DNA of 28,511 bases from UMGS1279 sp045534095 (GTDB taxonomy: Bacteria > Bacillota > Clostridia > Oscillospirales > Acutalibacteraceae): the NCBI GenBank assembly GCA_045534095.1, contig JAZSJA010000134.1, positions 1-28,511 of the forward strand, written 5' to 3'. Of this stretch, positions 1 to 7,305 are shown in pieces (within the stretch, counting starts at the first letter, position 1; the number at the start of each line of letters is the position of its first letter). The notes below the pieces were generated by a model. It saw nothing but the letters and a program-made list of their open reading frames with translations, made no database searches and was not told where the DNA came from. A program made the position numbers and the translations under genes.

Positions 1-145
1 AACAAAAAGTTTCAACTGTCAACAATAATAAAAATTTAACAATATTTAAAATTGCAGTTTATAAAAAATATTCAGTTTTTATAATTAAATGGCTGTTATA
101 TAAAACCAAAAATCAAACTATTATTTAATTGATAATCTAAAACCG

Positions 146-198
146 AAAAGGTTCTTTTACTTTGTATTCATTTACAAGGGAAAAAAGAGCCTTTTTTG
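146..198 (+). terminator. Rho-independent terminator of an upstream gene outside the window
   Basis: The arm AAAAGGTTCTTTT (146-158) pairs, with a G-U, to AAAAGAGCCTTTT (starting at 184). A second small stem, TTGTA with TACAA, lies in the loop. A run of T ends at 197, so the terminator faces right. It probably ends a plus-strand gene left of the window. Confidence 0.65.
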
Positions 199-205
199 TG
201 ATATG

Positions 206-252
206 TTATAAAAAATCAATAGATAGAGTGGTCAACTATTATAAAAAATCAA
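206..252. repeat. 14-bp direct repeat pair
   Basis: TTATAAAAAATCAA occurs exactly at 206-219 and again at 239-252, with 19 bases between. The sequence is AT-only apart from one C, so a chance origin is possible. It lies upstream of the operon that begins at 350. Confidence 0.4.
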
Positions 253-285
253 AATATTGTTATTTCTTTGATAAATATGTAGAAA

Positions 286-315
286 TTTTAATAATAATGT
301 GTTATTATATATAAT
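286..315 (+). promoter_or_regulatory. Possible sigma-A promoter for the operon at 350
   Basis: A perfect -10 box TATAAT lies at 310-315, with a weak -35 TTTTAA at 286-291 (18-bp spacer). Transcription would start near 322, giving a leader of about 28 bases before the TTG at 350. An alternative is TTGATA at 268-273 with an AT-rich -10 near 292. Confidence 0.45.
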
Positions 316-339
316 GTATAATTTTAATCATATTCGGTT

Positions 340-343
340 GGTG
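340..343 (+). promoter_or_regulatory. Ribosome site that decides the start at 350
   Basis: GGTG, six bases before TTG 350, is the only purine-rich core near the beginning of this gene. The GTG at 299 has no such site and lies upstream of the proposed -10 box. Confidence 0.45.
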
Positions 344-349
344 TTTAAT

Positions 350-565
350 TTGAGTAAAAGTATTTTTAACAAAAAGATTTCTCACTGTTGTGAATATTGT
401 GCAAATGCACAAATAAGTTCTGCTTTGAATGTGATTTTTTGCAAAATCAAGGGACCTGTATCCGCACAGGATTCGTGTATGAAATATAAATATGATCCCC
501 TAAAACGCACCCCACATACTGATGCAAAATTACCGACGTACTCAGCAGAAGATTTTAAACTATAA
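350..565 (+). CDS. Small four-cysteine protein of unknown function
   Basis: A 71-residue soluble protein if read from TTG 350; a GTG at 299 would add 17 residues, but they look untranslated. It has a CCxxC at residues 13-17 and single cysteines at 31 and 43, giving a C14-x2-C17-x13-C31-x11-C43 spacing that could hold zinc or an iron-sulfur centre. The tail carries a YDPLKRxP motif followed by an acidic end (YSAEDFKL). From memory, small proteins with this layout occur in Clostridia as conserved hypotheticals, so I believe it is real. It lies 27 bases before rlmB and is probably co-transcribed with it, which hints at a link with RNA or translation, but the sequence does not show a function. 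Metal binding is inferred from cysteine spacing only. Confidence 0.75.
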   Translation: MSKSIFNKKISHCCEYCANAQISSALNVIFCKIKGPVSAQDSCMKYKYDPLKRTPHTDAKLPTYSAEDFKL

Positions 566-592
566 AATAAAAATTTTCGGGGAGGTTTTTTC

Positions 593-1360
593 GTGCAAGA
601 GCGAAAATCTAATGAAAAAGAAAATAATTTCGGTTATATATTTGGAAGGAACTCTGTTTTAGAAGCAATTCGTTCCGGTCGTGAAATAGATAGACTTTAC
701 GTATTAAAAGATGGTGCACACGGTGCTTTAGTTCCCATTATTGAAAAATGCAGAGCTAAAAAAATCCCCATAAAAGAAGTACCTGTACAAAAACTTGATT
801 TTATGTCAGGCAACCAAACACATCAAGGTGTAATCGCCTCTGTTGCGGCTAAATCTTACTGCAGTCTTGAGGATATCATCGACTCATCAAAAGCAAAAGG
901 AACCGCTCCTTTTGTTATAATATGTGATGGACTGGAAGATCCCCATAATTTGGGTGCTATAATTAGAACAGCTGAAGCTACGGGTGTTGACGGCATTATA
1001 ATACCCAAACATCGTAGCGTTTCGGTAAATGCTACCGTTGCTAAATCGGCTAGCGGTGCACTTGAATATATGAACGTATGCAAGGTCACCAATCTCCCCT
1101 CTGCTATTGATACACTTAAAGAAAATGGTTTTTGGGTGTATGCCGCAGATATGGATGGAGAAAATTGGTTTGAACCCGATTTTACAGGCGCTGTTGCTAT
1201 TGTTATCGGTTCTGAAGGTAATGGCGTTGGCAGACTCGTAAAAGAAAAATGTGACGGCGTTATTTCAATGCCTATGATTGGTAAAATCAACTCACTTAAC
1301 GCCTCAGTAGCCGCCGGCGTTCTTATGTATGAAGTTGTAAAGCAAAGATTAAATAAATAA
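593..1360 (+). CDS. rlmB: 23S rRNA 2'-O-ribose methyltransferase, TrmH/SpoU family (RlmB-like)
   Basis: A cytoplasmic enzyme that methylates a ribose in 23S rRNA (G2251 in E. coli numbering) using S-adenosylmethionine. The 255 residues match the family length. Residues 14-90 form the small substrate-binding domain (YIFGRNSVLEAI). The knotted SpoU domain follows, with all three motifs: DPHNLGAIIRTAEA (116-129), IGSEGNGVG (205-213) and MPMIGKINSLNASVAAG (226-242). N119, R125, E208 and N233 are the expected conserved residues. The start is GTG 593, behind a strong GGGGAGG at 580-586. It is the second gene of the apparent operon starting at 350, and only 50 bases with no terminator separate it from the next gene. 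The exact target nucleotide cannot be read from sequence, since related TrmH enzymes modify other sites. Confidence 0.92.
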   Translation: MQERKSNEKENNFGYIFGRNSVLEAIRSGREIDRLYVLKDGAHGALVPIIEKCRAKKIPIKEVPVQKLDFMSGNQTHQGVIASVAAKSYCSLEDIIDSSKAKGTAPFVIICDGLEDPHNLGAIIRTAEATGVDGIIIPKHRSVSVNATVAKSASGALEYMNVCKVTNLPSAIDTLKENGFWVYAADMDGENWFEPDFTGAVAIVIGSEGNGVGRLVKEKCDGVISMPMIGKINSLNASVAAGVLMYEVVKQRLNK

Positions 1361-1392
1361 CAAGCATATAAATTTAGCTTTTTAATATATTT

Positions 1393-1402
1393 AAGGAAGT
1401 GA
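1393..1402 (+). promoter_or_regulatory. Ribosome site that decides the start at 1411
   Basis: AAGGAAGTGA ends eight bases before ATG 1411. The in-frame GTG at 1399 lies inside this site, so it is not the start. Confidence 0.7.
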
Positions 1403-1410
1403 AATGCATA

Positions 1411-4400
1411 ATGGGTTTATTCAAACGCAAGAAAGACGAAGAAGTTAAAATCCAATTAGAAAGAGAAGCTCTAGATAAACTTAACAATAACAATGTTGAT
1501 CCATTCGAAATCCCCAATGCTCCTGAAGCTACTAATAATTCTATATCCCAAAATTGGCAAATAAGCGGAAAAGTAAAGGCGCCACACACTATCACCGCTG
1601 AAGAATTAAATGGTAATATTAAAAAATCCAACAACGTTTCTGTTCAAGATAATGTTGCGGAAGAAATTCAAATGTCAAATGGGGAAACTGAAAATTCAAA
1701 CGAAGAATCCCCCTCGAATTTTCTTTATCAAAAGATGATTCAATCTAGGGTAAAACTTTCTGAGAATTCTATTGAAGCTGCTAAAAGTGAAAAAACTAAA
1801 GCAGATCAATTAGAAGTAAAAATTGAAGAAATTACCGAAGAGAAATCTAATGACAATCCTAAGGGAATTTCCGAAAACGCTACCCAAGAAATCATTGAAG
1901 AAATGCCTGCTTTAAAAACCGCAGAACCTCTAGATATAAATGCAGCCATAGATGATCTCAAAAACCTAGTGAACTCTAATAAAACAAAAGAAAACACCGC
2001 CGAGCAAGAAATAAATAATGACAAATCTACCACAGATAAAGACACTGCTTTTGAAGACGCTGCTTTGTCCGAATCACCAAAGGATGACGCTATAAAAAAT
2101 GAACCCATTATAAAAGAGCCCACCAATATTACTGATGAAATTCACTCTTCAAAAACCGCAGACCCCTCCCCCACCAATAATATTGAAAATATGGGCTCAA
2201 ACGCAGAAGAGCGTCGAGCAACTTTATTGGCTAGATGCAACGCATTTTTAGAGGATGATTCAGGCCCTATAAAAGCAAACGTAGAAAAATACAAACTTGA
2301 AAGTGTTGAATCAATTTTAAAAGATTTTGAAACACGTGCAGCAGAGCGTGCAACAAAAAAATTCAACACCGATCAATCTATCTTTGTTGCTCCGACAGAA
2401 AATATTAACTACCAAAGCTACACACCCTCTAATACAGATTTTACAAATAATTTAGAAAATACCATCGTATTTGAAAAAACTAATCAGAAGGATGAAAATT
2501 CCGCAAATACTTCTACCAAAGAAAACCCTTTAAAAATCGATTCTGTCAAACATATTTTCACCGCTGACATTACGTCCCATACCACTCCTGTAGAATTTGA
2601 AGATATTTCTTCAACAAGGATTATTAAAAATATTAACGAAAAATCGGAAGCCGTTTCTTCCAAAAACATCTTAGAAAAAACCTCCGTTTTCCCGGTTGTG
2701 GAGCCAGTTGGTAATTCATTCAATTCAACTGAAAGTACCGCGGAAACTTCTGATACTGATCATATTGAAGATGAAAAAATCGCTATTGAAGACTATACCG
2801 GTATCGCTGACCGTCAAAAAATATTAGGCAATTTAGTGCATAGCAAAAATTTATTTGTTTTAAAAACTTTACTTTCACTTTTTGCTTTAATCATTTCTTT
2901 AATCGTGACCATCTCGCCCATTGCAAAGTCACTTGGACCAACTGCAATAAACGTTATGGATTTTTCTATTTGTGTTTTTGTTGCCCTTACAAATTTCAAC
3001 GTTATTTCCGGAATCTTTTCTTTATTTGGCAAAAAGGTTAAAACCAGCTTGCCTGCAGCACTATCATTATTTTCGACCACGATTTTTTCTCTGCTTAATT
3101 TAATACTAAAAGAAAATTTTGCCGGTTTTTCTGCTGTGGCTGCTCTCACATTATTCTCCTATAATTTTGCTAATAAAAGATTTTACTCAAAAACAATCAA
3201 AAACTTCCAATTGATTGCAGATGAAAAACTCAAAAACGCCGTTTCTATTATTCAAAATAAAGGTGCTACTAAAACAATTGTCGGCAAATCCATTGATGGT
3301 AGTGCACTAATTTGTTACGGTGGCGAAACAATCAACCTTCACAATTTCCTTAAATACACCTATTGTAAAAATCCCATTTCCGATAAAATTCAAAAACTTT
3401 CGATTGTAAGTGTGCTCATTGGCATTTTACTTGCAATTGCGGCAGCCATATTTAATTCTACCAATATTATATCTTCCCTCAACGTTTTGACTTCCGCCAT
3501 ATGTTTTGCCGCAATCCCCGCCGTTTTCCACATTGTTAGCCTTACAATTAACTCAGCAAATAAACGTTTAAATCATTATGATGCTATGATTACCGGATAT
3601 CGTGCTGCAGATGAATTGGAACTTTGCAACGGTATTGCCATTAGCAGCGACTCATTATTCCCTGACGGCACAATTCGTCTGGTGGATATGAAACTGCTCA
3701 GCCCTAATCCCTTTGATCAGACTATGCTTGATGCTGCGGCTATTGCGAAAAACATCCACAGTCCCCTTGCAGGTATTTTTGAACAAATTGACTCTTCGAA
3801 AATGAGCAATCTTTCTGCTCAAGAGGTTGATTCTGTAATTTATGAAGAAAAAATGGGAATTTCCGGTTGGGTTAACGATAGACGCGTTTTCGTAGGTAAT
3901 AGAGATTTACTAATTGCACATGGATTTAATGGATTACCACCCGCAGAACTAGATAAAAAAATAATGCGTAAGGGTTATTTCCCCGTTTACATTGCAAGCG
4001 ACGATATTCTTTGTGCTCTACTAATTGTGCGATACGAACCCGATGAAAATATAGTGTATGAAATTCAACGTTTGGCAAATACGGGTACTACTATTTTAGT
4101 TGACAACTGCGACCCTAATATAAACGAAAAAATGTTAGCCGATTATTTTGGCGTGTATGGTGATACTATTTTCGTTATGTCAAAACAAGGTTCTGATTAT
4201 TATAAAGCATTAAGTTCTAAAAAAGAACACCGAAGTGCAGGTGCTGCTTATAAATCCAGAGTTGAAGGCTTGCTTGCATCACTCACTGCTGCTATAAACA
4301 TAAAAAAATACATTTCGCGTATGAGCGTGTTTTATGTTATAAGTGTTATCGCAGGATTATTAGGGATATCCGCTTGTATTTTTACCTCTCTCACCAATCT

Positions 4401-4482
4401 TATTACGCCAACAAATATACTGCTTATCCACATTGCGATTACGTCTATTACTCTTCTTCCAGCAATTCTTCGTAAGCCTTAG
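1411..4482 (+). CDS. Pseudo-P1B-type ATPase with a long acidic N-terminal tail
   Basis: A 1023-residue protein. Residues 1-460 are hydrophilic, rich in E, K, N, S and T, and probably disordered, apart from a helical-looking island at about 265-320 (EERRATLLARCNAFLEDD onward). Eight likely membrane segments then follow in the P1B-ATPase order: four (about 483-504, 511-536, 544-566, 569-586), a short actuator-like loop, two (663-683, 689-713), a large cytoplasmic loop, and two (969-991, 997-1019). The loop keeps an N-domain signature (GWVNDRRVFVGNRDLL, 819-834) and a P-domain fold outline. The catalytic motifs are degenerate: DKTGT is DSLFPDG (747-753), TGD is VDNCD (897-901), GDGxND is absent, the actuator TGE is absent, and the metal-binding CPC in the fourth-to-sixth segments is IPA. 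It is therefore likely an inactive relative with a structural or sensing role. It sits 27-30 bases before an O-antigen-ligase-like gene. The family relation is my reading; the function is unknown. Confidence 0.85.
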   Translation: MGLFKRKKDEEVKIQLEREALDKLNNNNVDPFEIPNAPEATNNSISQNWQISGKVKAPHTITAEELNGNIKKSNNVSVQDNVAEEIQMSNGETENSNEESPSNFLYQKMIQSRVKLSENSIEAAKSEKTKADQLEVKIEEITEEKSNDNPKGISENATQEIIEEMPALKTAEPLDINAAIDDLKNLVNSNKTKENTAEQEINNDKSTTDKDTAFEDAALSESPKDDAIKNEPIIKEPTNITDEIHSSKTADPSPTNNIENMGSNAEERRATLLARCNAFLEDDSGPIKANVEKYKLESVESILKDFETRAAERATKKFNTDQSIFVAPTENINYQSYTPSNTDFTNNLENTIVFEKTNQKDENSANTSTKENPLKIDSVKHIFTADITSHTTPVEFEDISSTRIIKNINEKSEAVSSKNILEKTSVFPVVEPVGNSFNSTESTAETSDTDHIEDEKIAIEDYTGIADRQKILGNLVHSKNLFVLKTLLSLFALIISLIVTISPIAKSLGPTAINVMDFSICVFVALTNFNVISGIFSLFGKKVKTSLPAALSLFSTTIFSLLNLILKENFAGFSAVAALTLFSYNFANKRFYSKTIKNFQLIADEKLKNAVSIIQNKGATKTIVGKSIDGSALICYGGETINLHNFLKYTYCKNPISDKIQKLSIVSVLIGILLAIAAAIFNSTNIISSLNVLTSAICFAAIPAVFHIVSLTINSANKRLNHYDAMITGYRAADELELCNGIAISSDSLFPDGTIRLVDMKLLSPNPFDQTMLDAAAIAKNIHSPLAGIFEQIDSSKMSNLSAQEVDSVIYEEKMGISGWVNDRRVFVGNRDLLIAHGFNGLPPAELDKKIMRKGYFPVYIASDDILCALLIVRYEPDENIVYEIQRLANTGTTILVDNCDPNINEKMLADYFGVYGDTIFVMSKQGSDYYKALSSKKEHRSAGAAYKSRVEGLLASLTAAINIKKYISRMSVFYVISVIAGLLGISACIFTSLTNLITPTNILLIHIAITSITLLPAILRKP

Positions 4483-4512
4483 TAAAAATATATAAATAAA
4501 GGTGTTTTTATA

Positions 4513-5655
4513 TTGAATTTTAAAAATCTTTCAAAAATCTCAATCGATGAAGCTGTTATTTATATTTTATTTACTTCTGTTTTTATACCTTATAGGGTTA
4601 ACTCTATAATAGCTACGTTAGCGGTTATATATATCCTTTTTAGCAATAAGATATCAGATTGTTTACAAAAAAATCATGGTATTTGGGTGATTCTTTTTGT
4701 AATATATTGCTTTGTTATTGCCGGAATAAACTCAAATTATCCCGGTATAAAACGTGCTTTTGAATTCTTTGAGGTAATTGTAATTGCCAAATATATACGC
4801 AAAACCATTACTTTAGATACCTTTGAAAAAGGATTGGACATAACCTGCATTATGGCCATAGCAACATCAGTTATCAGTATTTTTGATTTTGGTTATAATC
4901 AGTTCTTTTTGTCTCCGAAAAGACTTCATCGATGCGTATTGTATTTCCGTAATTCAAACTATTTGGCTACTTTGTTTGCAATTGTTATAATAGTTTGCGG
5001 ATACAAACTTTTAAATCATTATCGCAAAAATATTTACTATTATATCACCGCGTTCTTTTGTACTATCGGTGCATATTTAACGGGAAGTATGTTTGTTTGG
5101 GTAGAGATTTTTATAGGTTGTGCTGTTTTACTGCTTTTAACAAGACGCCACCAATTATTAAGTGCTTTGTTTTTGTTGGCAGGTACATGCATTGTAATCC
5201 TTTACTGCATACCTAGTATTATGCCTAGAATCAGTGTTTCCAACTTATCGACTGATAGCAGAGTTGCTATCTGGGCCACAACCTTAGAGGCGATTAAGGA
5301 TGCAACACCATTCTTCGGCAAGGGATTTTTAACATATTTCCTAGTCGAAGGAAACTACCCGGGCAGTTACAATTCAACCCATTCCCACAGTATATTTTTG
5401 GAGCCAATTCTTTGCTTTGGAATTATAGGCACAATACTGATTGTTGTCTACTTTACTTACTTTTACAAGAGAGTTTCCTTATGCAGAAATGCACAGCACA
5501 AACACTGTATTTCTTCACTTATCATCGCTATGTCTGTTGCGATACTTGCACATGGCACAACAGATATAACCTTCCTTTGGCTTCAAACAGGTCTTTTCTA
5601 TGCTCTTATTTTTGCATCAATTGGAATTGAAGAAAAATTATTAAAAATCAATTAA
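4513..5655 (+). CDS. O-antigen ligase/polymerase-like (Wzy_C) membrane protein
   Basis: A 380-residue protein with about ten to twelve hydrophobic segments and a large outer loop between about residues 240 and 295. The loop holds the Wzy_C-type pattern: SRVAIWATTLEAIKD (249-263), FFGKGF (267-272) and a histidine pair in THSHSIFLE (289-297). R250 and H290 or H292 match the usual arginine and histidine of these enzymes. Family members join or polymerise lipid-linked glycans on the outer face of the membrane; in Gram-positives this means capsule, teichuronic-type polymers or protein glycans. Start is TTG 4513, with AAAGGTG at 4498-4504. No other glycan-assembly gene is next to it, which is odd for a Wzy protein; its only partner is the pseudo-ATPase gene 30 bases upstream. 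The donor and acceptor are unknown. Confidence 0.82.
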   Translation: MNFKNLSKISIDEAVIYILFTSVFIPYRVNSIIATLAVIYILFSNKISDCLQKNHGIWVILFVIYCFVIAGINSNYPGIKRAFEFFEVIVIAKYIRKTITLDTFEKGLDITCIMAIATSVISIFDFGYNQFFLSPKRLHRCVLYFRNSNYLATLFAIVIIVCGYKLLNHYRKNIYYYITAFFCTIGAYLTGSMFVWVEIFIGCAVLLLLTRRHQLLSALFLLAGTCIVILYCIPSIMPRISVSNLSTDSRVAIWATTLEAIKDATPFFGKGFLTYFLVEGNYPGSYNSTHSHSIFLEPILCFGIIGTILIVVYFTYFYKRVSLCRNAQHKHCISSLIIAMSVAILAHGTTDITFLWLQTGLFYALIFASIGIEEKLLKIN

Positions 5656-5706
5656 AACTATATATAAAAAAGGCGGACTGATGTCCGCCTTTTTTTATAT
5701 ATAGTT
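5656..5706. terminator. Two-way terminator with a very long stem
   Basis: The core stem is GGCGGAC (5672-5678), loop TGAT, then GTCCGCC (5683-5689). It is extended by six A pairing with T and by a further ten paired bases (AACTATATAT with ATATATAGTT), about 23 pairs in all with one bulged T. It works in both directions and separates the plus-strand operon from the minus-strand gene at 5714. Confidence 0.92.
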
Positions 5707-5713
5707 AAAACTC

Positions 5714-6520
5714 CTACTTATATTTGATAACTGCCTCGTGTGCAGCGGCTCGAAGAATTTTCTCTTCTTCATCCGTAATAGCAATATTGCCACCCATATA
5801 TGATGCTTTGGCATTTTGTGGGCAAAATTTATTTTCTAAAGCTGAAATACCTGTCAAATTTTCATACCAAACCCATCCTGTAAGCACTCTACCCATTTCG
5901 CTGCAATGGAATCCATCACGATGTATTGAATCTCCAAAATGTTTACGTGCAATCTGCATAGCAACACCGGATGGTATTATTTTGGCATTCAAAACCTTTG
6001 CAAGTTTTTCATAGGATTCAACAACAAGATTATACATATTTAAATTTGTGCCATATCCGCCACTTGCAACACCAGGGTAAAATCTAGCATATGCCCAAAC
6101 CATATGAATACGAATTTCAACCTTTGGATGAATTGATTTAATAAAATGCACAAGTTCAGGTGCAAATGGGTAAAAGGTTTCATATTTACCACTCAAACTG
6201 CTAACCTGCTGTATTGTTATAATATCCCAGTCATTTGATTTAAGGCAAGTCTCTAAAGAAACGCCCGACCTACGATAGGTTTCATCCGGAGTATAATAGA
6301 CAAAATGATAATCATTCGTACGGTTTGTAATATTGTTATAATGTCGTTCAAAAGAACATCCACCTATTAAAGCGTTGGCTACCCTTAAATCTACGCCATC
6401 AGCCAAAGCAATTTCTTTTATGTAAGTAGTAGCATCCTCAGAAAAACTGTTTCCAATTGCCAAAACTTTTAAGGTTTTGGTAGTTCTTTCTTTTTCGTTG
6501 AATTTTAATATTTCTGACAC
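5714..6520 (-). CDS. DUF4886-type SGNH hydrolase-like protein
   Basis: 268 residues with no signal peptide or membrane segment. The SGNH pattern is visible: GNSFS with the probable nucleophile Ser25 (23-27), a glycine block IGGCSF (52-57), a QQ-containing block (DIITIQQVS, 99-107) and the C-terminal DGFHCS (202-207), whose Asp and His would complete the catalytic set. Families with this fold remove acyl groups, often acetyl, from sugars or glycans. DUF4886 proteins are common in gut Firmicutes and Bacteroidota, and their substrates are mostly untested. GTG start with AAGGGGG eight bases upstream on the minus strand. Monocistronic, with its own promoter flanked by an unusual inverted repeat, and it ends at the two-way terminator at 5656. 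Hydrolase activity is inferred from the fold. Confidence 0.85.
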   Translation of the reverse strand: MSEILKFNEKERTTKTLKVLAIGNSFSEDATTYIKEIALADGVDLRVANALIGGCSFERHYNNITNRTNDYHFVYYTPDETYRRSGVSLETCLKSNDWDIITIQQVSSLSGKYETFYPFAPELVHFIKSIHPKVEIRIHMVWAYARFYPGVASGGYGTNLNMYNLVVESYEKLAKVLNAKIIPSGVAMQIARKHFGDSIHRDGFHCSEMGRVLTGWVWYENLTGISALENKFCPQNAKASYMGGNIAITDEEEKILRAAAHEAVIKYK

Positions 6521-6542
6521 AACAAAAGCCCCCTTAAATGAG

Positions 6543-6611
6543 AATTATTGAAAAATTATTATTGAAGTTTAGTATATATATTACCACTATTTATCTAATT
6601 TTTCAATAATT
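6543..6611. repeat. 16-bp perfect inverted repeat around the DUF4886 promoter
   Basis: AATTATTGAAAAATTA (6543-6558) is the exact reverse complement of TAATTTTTCAATAATT (6596-6611), with 37 bases between. One arm covers the -35 box and the other lies in the transcribed leader; the -10 box is in the loop. This could be a pair of operator sites. Confidence 0.7.
6578..6606 (-). promoter_or_regulatory. Sigma-A promoter for the DUF4886 gene
   Basis: On the minus strand, TTGAAA (6601-6606), a 17-base spacer and TAATAT (6578-6583). Transcription would start near 6571, giving a leader of about 50 bases. Confidence 0.6.
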
Positions 6612-6659
6612 ATTTAAAAATAAAATTTTCATAGGCTACCAAACAATATAAATACTAAA

Positions 6660-6687
6660 AAACGGAAGTCAAAAAAGACTTCCGTTT
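6660..6687 (-). terminator. Terminator of the exported-protein gene
   Basis: AAACGGAAGTC (6660-6670) and GACTTCCGTTT (6677-6687) form a perfect 11-bp stem with a six-base loop. A T-rich stretch follows on the minus strand. It starts seven bases after the stop codon of the gene at 6694. Confidence 0.8.
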
Positions 6688-6693
6688 AAAAAA

Positions 6694-7284
6694 TCACATT
6701 AAATTGCTACTTACTATATTGTAACCGAAGCTACTTCCCTCGTTCGGCACAATCTCAGTTGTTGCGGTAGTTAAATATTCCTCACCATCGTGGGTTAATA
6801 CCAAAACTTCTGAAAAAACGGTATAACCGCCTTCACCCTCAATAACATCTACAATTGTGTGTTTAAACTCACTATAACCTCTTGGGAGTATCACAAACAT
6901 TCCCTCACTTGCGGGAGCGAAATCATACTCAGCTGCTTTAGCGTCAACCTGTAGACCGTACATATCTGCAATAAAACCTAAAACTAAACTTTTATCTATT
7001 TCACCATTTACGCCTTTATCGAGAAGTGCTAAAATGGAATTTTCAATAATAGTTTTATGTGAATAAAAATCATCATTATAAACAAAATTATTGTTAAGCA
7101 TATTTTCAAAGCGAGCTTTTATAACATTAGAAACGAGATCCTCATTGGTTGGATTAGTCTCACAGATGGGAGTGTTAACTTCAACCGAATTATCCGCTAT
7201 AATATTTTGCAGTGGTGTTGCTGCGGGCAAGACCAAAACAATAGCCATAACTATTAAGAAAACTGAAAAAATATGTTTAGTCAT
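6694..7284 (-). CDS. Exported protein of unknown function
   Basis: 196 residues. An N-terminal signal sequence is clear: a short basic start (MTKH), then a hydrophobic run to about residue 21 ending in PAATPLQ, where signal peptidase I could cut. There is no lipobox cysteine and no further membrane segment, so the mature protein of about 170 residues is probably released or wall-associated. It is acidic, has one cysteine, and I recognise no family. The middle part (about 45-115) looks helical and the end (about 120-190) strand-rich. ATG start behind AGAGGTGAG. It is a single-gene unit with its own promoter and terminator, which supports it being a real gene. It is head to head with the aldo/keto reductase gene, but no shared function is shown. 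Confidence 0.75.
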   Translation of the reverse strand: MTKHIFSVFLIVMAIVLVLPAATPLQNIIADNSVEVNTPICETNPTNEDLVSNVIKARFENMLNNNFVYNDDFYSHKTIIENSILALLDKGVNGEIDKSLVLGFIADMYGLQVDAKAAEYDFAPASEGMFVILPRGYSEFKHTIVDVIEGEGGYTVFSEVLVLTHDGEEYLTTATTEIVPNEGSSFGYNIVSSNLM

Positions 7285-7305
7285 AAAAACTCACCTCTTT
7301 TCTGT

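Larger units (their letters stand above)
1..349. other. Intergenic region at the left edge
   Basis: This AT-rich stretch has no convincing complete gene. It holds a factor-independent terminator (146-198), a 14-bp direct repeat (206-219 and 239-252) and a likely promoter for the gene starting at 350. A frame open from the left edge ends at a TAA at 126-128, 17 bases before the terminator, and could be the last 41 codons of an upstream gene. Its composition is mostly Lys, Asn, Ile and Tyr, as chance AT-rich DNA would give, so I do not call it a gene. Confidence 0.6.

Noticed and set aside
856..1290. 144-codon open frame on the minus strand inside rlmB
   Set aside because: It is fully inside rlmB, which has all family motifs; the frame has no ribosome site and no recognisable protein features.
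1806..3149. Several open frames of 75 to 111 codons on the minus strand under the pseudo-ATPase gene
   Set aside because: They are antisense frames of a gene with biased codons; their Ser/Phe-rich products are typical of reverse reading.
4995..5630. Two short plus-strand frames inside the Wzy-like gene
   Set aside because: They are out-of-frame shadows rich in Cys, Tyr and Leu, with no start signal; the main frame is a clear membrane protein.
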